From assembly GCA_029856435.1 (NCBI GenBank), contig JAHQXB010000106.1:1-53469 (forward strand): a stretch of DNA of 53,469 bases. Reading direction: 5' to 3'. Within the stretch, counting starts at the first letter, position 1; the number at the start of each line of letters is the position of its first letter. The notes beneath the pieces are model-generated. The model was not told the origin of the DNA. It was given only the letters and a program-made list of their open reading frames with translations, and made no database searches. This DNA is from Candidatus Jordarchaeia archaeon. Its GTDB lineage: Archaea; Asgardarchaeota; Jordiarchaeia; Jordiarchaeales; Jordiarchaeaceae. Below, in pieces: positions 9,208 to 17,478 of the stretch. The position numbers and the translations under genes are program-made.

Positions 9208-9642
9208 ATGGTGAGTTGTTTGTCTGAAAACGATGAAGACAGAATACCGCGAGTCTGGGCGGGGAGATTTAACCGTTGTTGGCTTCTCGCAATGTTTGTT
9301 CAACACACGCTCCTAGCTAGGGAAGGAATAACCGTCCCTTCAACACAGGAAATGATGAGAATGAATCCGGGGATTGACATAGCGGAGGCGATTAACTTAC
9401 AGAGACAAGAATACGGCGCTGAAGTGGATTGGGAAAAGCAGACCATTATTGTAAGATACAAATCAAGAAGGTATGACATAACCGAATTGATTATTGAAAT
9501 TGTTAACGAGTGCACCTATGGAGATATTATTGACGAGTTGAGCGTAGACACAAAGGGATTCGACTTTACAAGTGCAATAGGTCGGGCTCAGAAAAACATT
9601 ATATCCAAAATTGTGAGCGGTAAACTTCCGCACAAAAAGTAA
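9208..9642 (+). CDS. Hypothetical protein, small soluble
   Basis: I do not recognise this 144-residue protein. It has no membrane segment. Its N-terminal half is helical with WAGRFNRCWLLAMFVQHTLL, and the middle contains short beta-rich stretches such as QTIIVRYKSRRYDITELI. A TATA-like TTTATATTTTA lies directly before the ATG at 9208, so the real start may be the TTG at 9220, which follows GGTGAG. It stands alone between the Kor operon and the F420 operon with its own promoter region. Coding status rests on ordinary amino-acid composition and the ribosome site. Confidence 0.6.
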   Translation: MVSCLSENDEDRIPRVWAGRFNRCWLLAMFVQHTLLAREGITVPSTQEMMRMNPGIDIAEAINLQRQEYGAEVDWEKQTIIVRYKSRRYDITELIIEIVNECTYGDIIDELSVDTKGFDFTSAIGRAQKNIISKIVSGKLPHKK

Positions 9643-9884
9643 AAATATACATGAACTTGTGTTTCTAAAATAATTCATCATTTAAAAGAAATTTCTAAAT
9701 TGTGGCATTTAAAAAATAAAGAATTTTTGATAAAGTATGCTTTTTCCTTTACAAAAGAGTTTTTAAGTAAGTGTTCTAAATCTGTTCTATTAAACTTGTG
9801 AACCTTAAAATTTCCTTATTCAGTTCGGTTAGTTTAATCTTGTTTTTTCATTTGTTGCTTTTAATTTTTAGAGGATTGAAAAAT

Positions 9885-10631
9885 ATGATTCACATTATAG
9901 GTCTAAAAGGAATCCCAATAGTTAAGGAAGGAGATAATATTGCGAGACTCATCTTAGAAGCTGCTAAAGCCCAAGGCATAGAAATTAAAGCTAAGGACAT
10001 TTTTGTTATTGCCCAAACCATAGTTTCTAGAGCTGAGGGCAGTGTGGTTGATCTTAATACAGTAGTTCCATCCGATTTTGCTATAAGAACTGCTGAGAGG
10101 TTTGAAAAGGATCCTCGTCAGGTAGAGGTTATACTTAGGGAGGCGAAACAAATTATTAGAATGGAGCACGCCATAATAACAGAAACCAAGCACGGTTTTA
10201 TTTGCGCCAATTCCGGTGTAGACAAATCAAATATGCCGGGCGAACACTTTGTTTCTCTACTGCCTAGAGATCCGGAAAAATCAGCTAGGGAAATAAGAAA
10301 AGAATTGGAAAAATTAACTGGAGTCAAACTAGCGGTAATAATTTCAGACACTCATGGTCGACCCTTCAGGGAGGGAGCCATCAATGTTGCGATTGGCGTA
10401 TCTGGAATGAAACCTATTTGGGATAGGAGAGGTGATGTTGACCTTTTTGGTTATATTCTGAAATCTACACTGGTGGGAATCGCGGATGAGTTGGCGTCGG
10501 CTGCGGAGCTCGTTATGGGTGAGGCTAATGAAGGAATTCCAGTGGTCATAATAAGGGGTTTCGACTATATTGAAGGTGAAGGAAGCATTAAAGACTTATT
10601 AAGGGCGCCCGAGAAGGACATGTTTCGATAA
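9885..10631 (+). CDS. cofE: Coenzyme F420-0:L-glutamate ligase
   Basis: This enzyme adds L-glutamates to F420-0 with GTP to give F420-2 in the last step of coenzyme F420 synthesis. About 248 residues, the normal archaeal length. Landmarks are GLKGIPIVKEGDN at the start, IAQTIVSRAEG, ANSGVDKSN, and the metal/substrate region ISDTHGRPFREGAINVAIG followed by DRRGDVDLFG. The frame is open to 9798, but ATG 9885 has GAGGA nine bases upstream and starts exactly at the conserved N-terminus. First gene of a four-gene F420 operon; the cofD start follows 15 bases after its stop. Confidence 0.93.
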   Translation: MIHIIGLKGIPIVKEGDNIARLILEAAKAQGIEIKAKDIFVIAQTIVSRAEGSVVDLNTVVPSDFAIRTAERFEKDPRQVEVILREAKQIIRMEHAIITETKHGFICANSGVDKSNMPGEHFVSLLPRDPEKSAREIRKELEKLTGVKLAVIISDTHGRPFREGAINVAIGVSGMKPIWDRRGDVDLFGYILKSTLVGIADELASAAELVMGEANEGIPVVIIRGFDYIEGEGSIKDLLRAPEKDMFR

Positions 10632-10646
10632 TAAGAGCGTGGAAAA

Positions 10647-11573
10647 ATGATAACGGTACTCTCCGGAGGAACAGGCAGCCTAAAACTTATACAAGGTCTT
10701 CTCAATTTTATGAAGCCTGAGGAAGTAACTCTCATAGTCAACACTGCAGACGACTTTGAATGGCAGGGACTATACATTAGCCCCGACATTGATACCGCCA
10801 TCTACCTTCTGGCCGGCCTTCTGGATGAAAACAGGTTTTGGGGAATAAAGGATGACACATTTCACTTTTTAAGTATGATGAAAAGGTATGGTTACCCAGA
10901 CTGGTTCTCCATTGGGGATCGGGACCTAGCAACCCACCTACACAGAACCATATTACTAAAAAAAGGTTACACTTTGTCCGATGCCACCAACTCGCTGTGC
11001 AAGGCCTTTAATATAAGGGTAAAAATTCTGCCCATGTCTAATGATAAGGTAACCACCTTTGTGAAAACTGATAAAGGAAAATTTCACTTCCAAGAGTTTT
11101 GGGTTAAGAGAAAAGGTGAAGATAAAGTTTTAGGCGTCATTTTTGAGGGAATAGAAAAGGCTAAGCCAGCCCCCGGAGTTGTGGAATCGATAAAAAAGTC
11201 TGAGGGTATAATCATTGGTCCAAGCAACCCCGTTACCAGTATAGGGCCAATCCTCGGCGTATCCCAGATAAAAAAAGCTCTGGAGAGAGTTAATGTCAAG
11301 AGGATCTGTATTAGTCCCATAATAGGTGGCGGGCCGGTCAGTGGACCGGCAGGAAACTTGTTGAGGGGTATAGGTGTTGAAGTGTCGCCCTTCGGAGTGG
11401 CTAGCATTTATCAAGGAATCATAGATGAAATATTTATAGACGCAAGTGACCAAGCTTTCACTGAGAGGATAGAGGGTTTGGGTATCAACGTTTTTTGCAC
11501 AAATATTGTAATGAGGATGGAGGAGGATAAAGTAAATCTTGCTAAACTGGTTATGGAAAGAATGAAAATTTAG
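10647..11573 (+). CDS. cofD: 2-phospho-L-lactate transferase
   Basis: It transfers the lactyl (or related) phosphate moiety from the GDP-activated intermediate to 7,8-didemethyl-8-hydroxy-5-deazariboflavin, forming F420-0. The 308-residue protein opens with VLSGGTGSLKLIQGL, followed by NTADDFEWQGLYISPDIDT, IIGPSNPVTSIGPIL and PIIGGGPVSGPA, all CofD signatures. It is the second gene of the operon, 15 bases after cofE, and the next start lies ten bases beyond its stop. The activated donor should come from CofC, encoded two genes downstream. Confidence 0.94.
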   Translation: MITVLSGGTGSLKLIQGLLNFMKPEEVTLIVNTADDFEWQGLYISPDIDTAIYLLAGLLDENRFWGIKDDTFHFLSMMKRYGYPDWFSIGDRDLATHLHRTILLKKGYTLSDATNSLCKAFNIRVKILPMSNDKVTTFVKTDKGKFHFQEFWVKRKGEDKVLGVIFEGIEKAKPAPGVVESIKKSEGIIIGPSNPVTSIGPILGVSQIKKALERVNVKRICISPIIGGGPVSGPAGNLLRGIGVEVSPFGVASIYQGIIDEIFIDASDQAFTERIEGLGINVFCTNIVMRMEEDKVNLAKLVMERMKI

Positions 11574-11583
11574 AGGCCGGATA

Positions 11584-12387
11584 ATGGTAAGCGTCAAAAG
11601 CCACGTGGTTTTGGCGGCCATGGCTGGCGTTTGTGATGGTAGGTTCTGTTTTGAAGCTGCCAAAGCTGGCGCTGGTATGGTCATAATGGGCGGGATAAAC
11701 TTTGATGCTGAAACAATTAGAGCTGGCTTGAAAATTAAGAATAGGGGCAGAAGCGAGTTTCATGTAGAACTCTGCGACTTGGAAAACTTTTTATTCAGAG
11801 AAGTAAAAACTGCAAAAAGGGGCGGCGCCCCAGTAGCGGTAAACGTGAGAGTAGCAACACTAGAAGGACTGCTGAGAGCGGGAGAACTCGTTAAAAATAG
11901 TGGTGCAGATGCCTTCGAGCTTAATGCTCACTGTAGGCAACATGAGATAACACAATTGGGCGGAGGTCAAGCATTGCTCCTAAATCTTGACAAACTTAAA
12001 GAATGGATTAAAAGTCTGAAAAAGGTATTGGATTTGCCCTTAATAGTGAAGTGGCGCGCAAATGTGGTGAACGACGTAGCCTTGGCAAAAAACTTGGATT
12101 CCTTGGGAGTAGACGCCTTTCATGTGGATGCCATGAAGCCGGGCTACTCCGAGGCGGACTTGGAAGTTATTAGAAATATTTCAAAAAAAAGTGAAGTGTT
12201 TCTAATTGGAAACAATTCCGTCACTGATCTGAGTACCGCTTTAAGAATGATTGAGGCTGGGGCGCGGGTGGTTTCAGTTGCAAGATATACTCTCAATGAT
12301 CCTCGATTGGTTGGAAGGCTTGCACGGGAAGTTGAGGAGGCCCTGCAAAGAAGGATGTGGAAAATTTCTAATTTGAATTTTGGTTAA
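11584..12387 (+). CDS. Dus-like TIM-barrel protein in F420 operon
   Basis: A 267-residue protein related to the tRNA-dihydrouridine synthase superfamily of FMN-binding TIM barrels. Visible features are LAAMAGVCDGRFC at the first strand, a NAHCRQ segment equivalent to the NxxCP active-site region of Dus (the cysteine is kept, the proline is not), PLIVKWRAN, and the late phosphate-binding stretch GARVVSVAR. It lies between cofD and cofC with ten bases to the former, so it is almost certainly co-transcribed. I recall similar proteins in methanogens and other F420-producing archaea; the reaction is unknown to me. It could be a real RNA-modifying enzyme or a flavin/F420-linked oxidoreductase. Confidence 0.75.
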   Translation: MVSVKSHVVLAAMAGVCDGRFCFEAAKAGAGMVIMGGINFDAETIRAGLKIKNRGRSEFHVELCDLENFLFREVKTAKRGGAPVAVNVRVATLEGLLRAGELVKNSGADAFELNAHCRQHEITQLGGGQALLLNLDKLKEWIKSLKKVLDLPLIVKWRANVVNDVALAKNLDSLGVDAFHVDAMKPGYSEADLEVIRNISKKSEVFLIGNNSVTDLSTALRMIEAGARVVSVARYTLNDPRLVGRLAREVEEALQRRMWKISNLNFG

Positions 12388-12414
12388 TTTATATGTTTAG
12401 TATGAGGGATAACC

Positions 12415-13095
12415 TTGAGGATACACGTTGTTATTCCCTTTAAAGGCCTGAAGGAATCCAAGTCAAGGCTAGCTGACCAGATTTCTAATACCCAAAGGAA
12501 GCAATTGGTACTAGCTATGCTTTCCGATGTCATTTCTGCTGTGTCCTCCTCCAAAAAAGTAAGTAATCTCGTCGTGATAACTTCAGATAAATTAATAGAA
12601 GAAATAATCCCCAAAAACGCTATTCTACTTCTGGAGGAAAAGCCGAGAGGGATAAATCAGGCAATAGTTGAAGCCACAGAATACAGTTTGGAAATGAATG
12701 CGGAAGCCACTCTGGTTATTCCCGCCGACCTTCCCTTAATCACACCCCGAGACATTGAAGAAATCATATCAATGGCAAAATCGGAGAGGACAGTAATTCT
12801 TTCTCCGTCCCTAAATGGCGGAACAAACATACTCTATAGATGTCCCCCCAATGTCATTGAACCAAAATTTGGGAAAAACAGCTTCCAAGCACACGTTGAA
12901 GAAACTCGAAAAAAGAATATAGAACCCAAAATATACCGTTCGCCTAGGGTAATCCTCGATTTAGATAAGGTTGAGGACATTAAAAAATTTGTGAGATATG
13001 GTACTCACACGAAAACATTCGATGCAATATGCAAGACCGAGCTAATATTGTCTGTAACTAAAAGTAGAAGAAACCCCAAAATGCACCAGCACTAA
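12415..13095 (+). CDS. cofC: 2-phospho-L-lactate guanylyltransferase
   Basis: This nucleotidyltransferase activates 2-phospholactate (or a related phospho-acid) with GTP for CofD. About 226 residues. Landmarks are the N-terminal VVIPFKGLKESKSRLA, the metal-binding PADLPLITPRDI, and SPSLNGGTNIL. The start is TTG 12415, with GAGGGAT just upstream. It follows the Dus-like gene by 27 bases; a TATA-like AATTTATATG in that gap might give it some independent transcription. It is the last gene of the F420 operon, with no FO synthase (cofG/cofH) in the window. Confidence 0.92.
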   Translation: MRIHVVIPFKGLKESKSRLADQISNTQRKQLVLAMLSDVISAVSSSKKVSNLVVITSDKLIEEIIPKNAILLLEEKPRGINQAIVEATEYSLEMNAEATLVIPADLPLITPRDIEEIISMAKSERTVILSPSLNGGTNILYRCPPNVIEPKFGKNSFQAHVEETRKKNIEPKIYRSPRVILDLDKVEDIKKFVRYGTHTKTFDAICKTELILSVTKSRRNPKMHQH

Positions 13096-13433
13096 CCACT
13101 CTCGTTTTATAAAAATATATTTTGCAAAGCAGCTTCCCCATATTCTTATGAAATTTGTAAGCATCTTCAGGCAACTTATCGCTGTAAAAACAGCTTTTAC
13201 TCGTCTAAAACGCTTTAACAATACATATTTTCATAAAAGATGATGCGAAATAATGTGATTCTAATCATTTTTTTAGGCTCAGGCTGAGAAGATTCTATGA
13301 ATGCTTCTTTCTGAGGAGAAATAGAAAGAATTTACATACTCAAAACTGAGAAAAATTAATTTGAGGGAAATCGGTACTTTAGACGATAAAATAGTGGTTA
13401 TTTTCTTGAGAAATTAATGTGGTGGAATCTACA
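13096..13433. other. Gene-free gap of about 340 bases
   Basis: This AT-rich spacer lies between cofC and the polytopic membrane protein. A T-rich run after the cofC stop could terminate the F420 operon. I looked for a C/D-box RNA around 13236-13320 (ATGATG and CTGA-like boxes) but the spacing does not fit. Nothing else is supported. Confidence 0.4.
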
Positions 13434-14249
13434 ATGCCGTCTTTTGTAGAATTGCTTATTATAGCTTATTTCATACCCTCCATAGTCCCCGTATTGCCTT
13501 TTCTTAAAGTATTTTGCCCCTCAATACTGAACTTGTTAATACCTGAGAGCATCAAATTGATACTTCCCCTTGAGAGTACTTTTCTGGACTACATACAATT
13601 CGCTGTAGCTTTGTTTGTTTCGATCATTAGCTTGATTCTAGGTTACAAAGTTTATAAGAAGAACCCAGATTATTGGCTTAACAAAATTTTTGCAGCCTTC
13701 TATGTAGGGATAGCTGCAGCCGCAGTAAGCTTCAACCTAGGACTTTTCATAAACGCCACAGGTTTAATAATTGGGCAAAAGTTCATGTTAAGCTTCATCT
13801 TAATATCTATAGGTCTACTGCTCATAGTTGCCGTGGGTCTCAATTATGGAGAAATTCAGATTCGATATCTTAAGGCCATCAGACCCATAATACTATATGT
13901 TATTTTGCCTATGATAGTGGTGTGGCTTCCAGGATCAATAGTGATTCTAGATGTGGCGCCGCCAGACACAGCCTTCTCAGATCTTCTTGTGGTGGTGCTC
14001 ATAATTGCCCTAGTAGTAGGTTTAAGCGTATTATCACATTATTTAATAAAAGTCTACAGAGCCTCTGAGGGCTTATTGAAAAGAAGAATTCTCTTCTTCC
14101 TCGCAGGATTCCTCTCAGCCCTGCTCTTTGGGGGAATCTCCACCAGCCTCGCTAGCATACTAAGCCTACAGATCTTCGACTTAATTAGCCCTTTAATAAT
14201 TCTGATAGGTATATCAATAGTGTACTATGGATTACACATTTCTGAATAA
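13434..14249 (+). CDS. Polytopic membrane protein of unknown function
   Basis: About 271 residues with seven to eight predicted membrane segments and short loops. I do not recognise the family. The layout resembles the 7TM sensory input regions of some histidine kinases, but no signalling domain follows. Charged residues concentrate in two cytoplasmic-looking loops (GYKVYKKNPDYW and KVYRASEGLLKRR). ATG 13434 has GGTGG about eight bases upstream; GTG codons at 13419 and 13422 are alternatives. It stands alone, with the AbrB-ACT gene convergent downstream. Confidence 0.65.
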   Translation: MPSFVELLIIAYFIPSIVPVLPFLKVFCPSILNLLIPESIKLILPLESTFLDYIQFAVALFVSIISLILGYKVYKKNPDYWLNKIFAAFYVGIAAAAVSFNLGLFINATGLIIGQKFMLSFILISIGLLLIVAVGLNYGEIQIRYLKAIRPIILYVILPMIVVWLPGSIVILDVAPPDTAFSDLLVVVLIIALVVGLSVLSHYLIKVYRASEGLLKRRILFFLAGFLSALLFGGISTSLASILSLQIFDLISPLIILIGISIVYYGLHISE

Positions 14250-14398
14250 GCCTTCTCTATCAAACCTCGTCTTGAAAATTCTTAAACAGACAAATAAAGA
14301 GGGTTTTAAGGAGAATTTTTGCCTTAATTAATTTTGCTGAATAACCTATTATTTTAACCTTCATTTTGATAACTCAAATTTTTCCAAATTTTTCTTTT

Positions 14399-14824
14399 TT
14401 ATTCGACTGGTATTATTTCAACTTCTATGGTGTTTTCCAATTTTTTTAGTTTTTCCTCTACTTCTGCTAGGGATAGTTTACAGCTTCTACAGTTGATTAT
14501 TGCAAAAAAATCGCTTATTTTCTCCACACTGGGTGTAACTATGCTAGATTCGATGTTAATGCTCATTTTTCCGAGCTCGGTTGCCACTTTTCCCAGAACA
14601 CCCGGAATATCTCGGAGTTTCATGTACAACTCTGCAAATTTATCTTCCCCTATAATTATAGGGTATAGCACAATTTTGGATTTTGATTTATCTGCAACCA
14701 CTAAAAATTTTGTGCCCTCTTTTATGTTAAGCATCTCGCATATTTTTTCTGGGAGGAGAATTCGATTTTTTGAGTCCATTGTTGTGAACTGTGCAGATTG
14801 ATACATATTTTTGTGTTTGCTCAT
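14399..14824 (-). CDS. SpoVT/AbrB-type DNA-binding domain fused to ACT domain
   Basis: A 141-residue probable transcription regulator. Residues about 12-56 form a SpoVT/AbrB-like swapped-hairpin domain (TTMDSKNRILLPEKI, then a beta strand ending IVLYPI). Residues about 65-141 form an ACT domain (LRDIPGVLGKVATELGKMSI, then EIIPVE at the end), a fold that usually binds amino acids. The pairing suggests an amino-acid- or small-ligand-responsive repressor, which is inference. It is divergent from the radical SAM gene and may regulate it or itself. A TATA-like element and an AAGGAGA ribosome site precede the ATG at 14824. Confidence 0.75.
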   Translation of the reverse strand: MSKHKNMYQSAQFTTMDSKNRILLPEKICEMLNIKEGTKFLVVADKSKSKIVLYPIIIGEDKFAELYMKLRDIPGVLGKVATELGKMSINIESSIVTPSVEKISDFFAIINCRSCKLSLAEVEEKLKKLENTIEVEIIPVE

Positions 14825-14867
14825 CTTTAATGATTCTCCTTTTGCCCTAGTTTTAGTGGGGGAATCT

Positions 14868-14880
14868 ATTATATTTAAAT
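14868..14880 (-). promoter_or_regulatory. Probable TATA box of the AbrB-ACT gene
   Basis: Read on the minus strand, ATTTAAATATAAT lies about 45-55 bases before the ATG at 14824, with AAGGAGA at about 14835-14841 as the ribosome site. The same AT-rich segment is shared with the divergent radical SAM gene. Confidence 0.45.
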
Positions 14881-14959
14881 AACTATTTTAAATTAATTGT
14901 TTAGAAATGTTTCATGTTCTTAAAGAACTTTTCTGTTCTAACCTTCAACTGGTGGTTCA

Positions 14960-15739
14960 ATGAAGGCATACATCTATGGCATTTTGGATATCAGCACCAT
15001 CGATTACCCTCAAAAACCTGCCATGGTGATTTTCGTGGCGGGTTGCTCCTTTAGGTGCCCTATGTGCCATAACTGGAGGATGCTGGAGGTAAAACCGGAT
15101 CAGGAAGTGGAGCTTTCCAGAGTTTTCGAGAGAATCGAAAAAGCTCGCTCATTTGTAGAGGCTGTTAAAGTTTCGGGTGGAGAACCTACCCTTTATCCTG
15201 ATATTCTTCTAGAAATTGCTAATTTTTGTAAAAGAAAAAACCTTTCTTTCGGATTCGATACAAATGGTTTCTTTCCAGAGAATATAAAAAAACTGGTAAA
15301 TAGTGCAGATCTAGTTTCCATAGATATTAAAGCTCCCTTTAACGATGCAGCACTTTACAGCAGACTAGTAGGGTTGGATGACGGTGAGAAGGTGATCGAA
15401 AACCTGATGGCGACCCTAGAGACTGTTTTTGGGAGCAGCTCATATGCCGATTTGAGAACTACTGTCATTCCTTCCCTAAATGATGAAGAAGAATACTTCG
15501 AAAATATTGGTGAAGTTTTGAGGGGTCTCGGGTACATTTCAAAAGCGGAAAAGAAAAAAGCTAGTTACACCCTTCAAGAATTTGAGCCGGCAAATGCCTT
15601 TAGCCACGAATTGAAAAAAATTAGACCACCAAGTTTAGACCTGCTTGTAAAGTTGGCAAAAAGTGCCCGAATTCCCCAAGTCTACATAAGGCATAGAAAA
15701 GTGGGATTTATGAAGCCCCTCGAAGAGATTAGATTATGA
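14960..15739 (+). CDS. Radical SAM protein, anaerobic ribonucleotide-reductase-activase type
   Basis: A 259-residue radical SAM enzyme. The cluster motif is CSFRCPMC (C-x3-C-x2-C), followed by the SAM-binding SGGEPTL and a DTNGF strand. It resembles the NrdG-like activating proteins that install glycyl radicals in class III ribonucleotide reductase, but many archaeal members have other unproved targets, and no nrdD is in the window. ATG 14960 has GGTGG upstream. It is divergent from the AbrB-ACT regulator and convergent with agmatinase. Confidence 0.8.
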   Translation: MKAYIYGILDISTIDYPQKPAMVIFVAGCSFRCPMCHNWRMLEVKPDQEVELSRVFERIEKARSFVEAVKVSGGEPTLYPDILLEIANFCKRKNLSFGFDTNGFFPENIKKLVNSADLVSIDIKAPFNDAALYSRLVGLDDGEKVIENLMATLETVFGSSSYADLRTTVIPSLNDEEEYFENIGEVLRGLGYISKAEKKKASYTLQEFEPANAFSHELKKIRPPSLDLLVKLAKSARIPQVYIRHRKVGFMKPLEEIRL

Positions 15740-15767
15740 CCTGTAAATTGGAATAAACCAAAAATTA

Positions 15768-16631
15768 TCAAACCTTGATGGTACAGAGTAACTCTAGGAT
15801 TATTTTGGCTGCAACCAAGGCTGTTATTCGTCCTCCATGAATTACCTCCACCACATCAAAGCCCACAACTTTCTCACAATTCTCCAAAATTTCTATAAGC
15901 TGGGTCGGTGTTAATCCACAAGGTTCTGGGTTTCCTACATCGGGAGCATAAGCGGGATCGATTACATCCATATCTATAGTCAAATATATGCGGTCTTTTC
16001 TTGATTGAAACTCTTTTATTTTGTCCACAGCCTTTTTTATTCCTTCTCTCTCCACTTCTAGAGCTGTGACATAGTTCCACTTTTTTTGGGAAATAAATTC
16101 ATACTCCTCTTTACAGATTGACCTCACCCCTATTTGAAGGATTTCCGCACCTTCTTCCATCACCCTCCTCATTAATGTTGCATGAGAGATTTTTTGATCC
16201 AAATATTCGCTTCTCAAATCCATATGCGCATCAAAATCTATTACTCCTACATCCATTCCAAATCCCCGTATAGCCCCCAATGTTATGGTGTGTTCACCTC
16301 CCAGTATTATACTTCTTTTACCATCATGTTTTAATTCCCCCACAACTTTTTCCACTCGATCTAGTGTCTGGTTAACATCCCCTGAAACCACAGCAATATC
16401 CCCAAGGTCGCAGATTTTGGCATCCTCAGCGTCTCTGAAACTTCTTAGACTGAACGATTCTAAGTTACACGAAGCTTCCCTAATTACTGTCGGCCCGAAC
16501 CTTGCACCGGGCAAAAAGGTACATGTGCCATCGAATGGAACTCCAAAAAGGGCAAAGTCAGCTTCCTCATATGATGTTGTTCGTCCCAAAAAAATGTTTT
16601 GAGGGTAGAGATATAAGTTTTTATAGCTCAT
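15768..16631 (-). CDS. speB: Agmatinase/ureohydrolase
   Basis: This binuclear manganese enzyme should hydrolyse agmatine to putrescine and urea. The 287 residues contain all ureohydrolase metal motifs: GGEHT, DFDAHMDLR, and DMDVIDPAYAPDVGNPEP, plus a final FDVVEVI segment. It starts at ATG 16631 with GGAGGA just upstream, inside the 3' end of the YkgJ-like gene (an 11-base overlap), so the two are co-translated. Other ureohydrolases (arginase, formiminoglutamase) are less likely from the DPAYAPDVGNPEP form. Its product would feed archaeal polyamine synthesis. Confidence 0.88.
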   Translation of the reverse strand: MSYKNLYLYPQNIFLGRTTSYEEADFALFGVPFDGTCTFLPGARFGPTVIREASCNLESFSLRSFRDAEDAKICDLGDIAVVSGDVNQTLDRVEKVVGELKHDGKRSIILGGEHTITLGAIRGFGMDVGVIDFDAHMDLRSEYLDQKISHATLMRRVMEEGAEILQIGVRSICKEEYEFISQKKWNYVTALEVEREGIKKAVDKIKEFQSRKDRIYLTIDMDVIDPAYAPDVGNPEPCGLTPTQLIEILENCEKVVGFDVVEVIHGGRITALVAAKIILELLCTIKV

Positions 16632-17250
16632 TTTCCTCCTCCGAAAGGGTTTTCATAAAAAAGTCAATAAAACTGTCCAATGAGGGAGACTTTATTTTTT
16701 TTCTCTCTACTAGTTTATTCCATTCATCCACAAGTTTGGCGTATTCCTTGTCCTCTTTTTCTGATTGAATCATGTCCCTTGCTACACTCTCAAAGTCAAA
16801 CTTATTCTCCTTGGCCCCTAATCCTTTACAGAACTCCAAGGCTTCACTATTGAATATAAATTTGTGGCCGTGGAGTAATCTTCTCCAGAGAAAGGGGAAA
16901 GCCCGGCAAACCAACGGTCTAACGGGATAAATCGAGCAGGGTCCTCCATTATTAAAACAGCAACCGCTGTTTTCATTGTTGGTCTTAAAGCAGAGTACCC
17001 ACCTTTTTCCATCTTCGCCCAAGAATCTGGGAACACCTTTATATGTTTCCTCAACGCTTTTCTCGGGAATAATGCAATCCAAGAAATCATGAGGATTTAA
17101 CCCATATTCTTTGGCTACTCTATAAGCATCTTTGTGAGTCACACATATCATGTACCTAGAGCAACATTCTCCGCACTGGGTACACGCGAAGTTGGGTGCC
17201 TTAATAAAGGCCTTGACCTTTTTTAGAAATAGTAATACTCTTTGTCGCAT
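16621..17250 (-). CDS. YkgJ-family cysteine-cluster protein
   Basis: Soluble protein of about 209 residues with the CxxCxxCC motif (CTQCGECC) near the N-terminus and further cysteines in CSIYPVRPLVCRAFPF, the pattern of the YkgJ/UPF0153 family thought to bind zinc or an Fe-S cluster. I place the start at ATG 17250, where a TATA-like CTTTTTATTT lies 21-30 bases upstream and implies a leaderless mRNA. The frame is open to TTG 17298, which would lie within the target duplication of the adjacent miniature element. It overlaps speB by 11 bases. Confidence 0.72.
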   Translation of the reverse strand: MRQRVLLFLKKVKAFIKAPNFACTQCGECCSRYMICVTHKDAYRVAKEYGLNPHDFLDCIIPEKSVEETYKGVPRFLGEDGKRWVLCFKTNNENSGCCFNNGGPCSIYPVRPLVCRAFPFLWRRLLHGHKFIFNSEALEFCKGLGAKENKFDFESVARDMIQSEKEDKEYAKLVDEWNKLVERKKIKSPSLDSFIDFFMKTLSEEENEL

Positions 17251-17289
17251 GAGGGAAAAATCTCTCTGGGAAATAAAAAGATTTTGAGC

Positions 17290-17299
17290 GATTAACAAT
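17290..17299. repeat. 10-bp target-site duplication, left copy of element A
   Basis: GATTAACAAT directly precedes element A and is repeated perfectly at 17408-17417 directly after it. Confidence 0.85.
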
Positions 17300-17407
17300 G
17301 GTGATGTAGAATCGTTCGGTTTCGCCTCAAAAAAGGGGTGTTTATAGGGCTTCTTTCACGATTTAGAGCCTTATTAGGGAGATGGAACCGAATAAATCTG
17401 CATCACC
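17300..17407 (+). mobile_element. 108-bp miniature inverted-repeat transposable element, copy A
   Basis: The element runs from GGTGATGTAGA to CTGCATCACC. Its ends form an imperfect inverted repeat of about 29 bases (22 matches), and the middle also pairs (ATAGGGCT with AGCCTTAT), so the whole unit can fold into one long hairpin. It is flanked by perfect 10-bp direct repeats. A second copy in opposite orientation at 19396-19503 differs at only two positions, so both are recent. It encodes no transposase and must be mobilised in trans. It sits in the divergent promoter region of the YkgJ-like and nnr genes. Confidence 0.88.
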
Positions 17408-17417
17408 GATTAACAAT
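17408..17417. repeat. 10-bp target-site duplication, right copy of element A
   Basis: GATTAACAAT, identical to 17290-17299. Removing the element and one repeat restores a continuous divergent promoter region. Confidence 0.85.
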
Positions 17418-17478
17418 AAAAGTAAAGGTTAAAACTTCAATCCTTCATAATATTTTAGAAGCGGTGGAGGACCAGAAT

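Noticed and set aside
13236..13320. Possible C/D-box guide RNA (ATGATG and CTGA matches)
   Set aside because: The boxes are about 40 bases apart and do not have the C-D'-C'-D spacing of archaeal guides.
17338..17478. N-terminal extension of the nnr protein
   Set aside because: It reads through the miniature element; the ribosome site and family N-terminus place the start at 17479.
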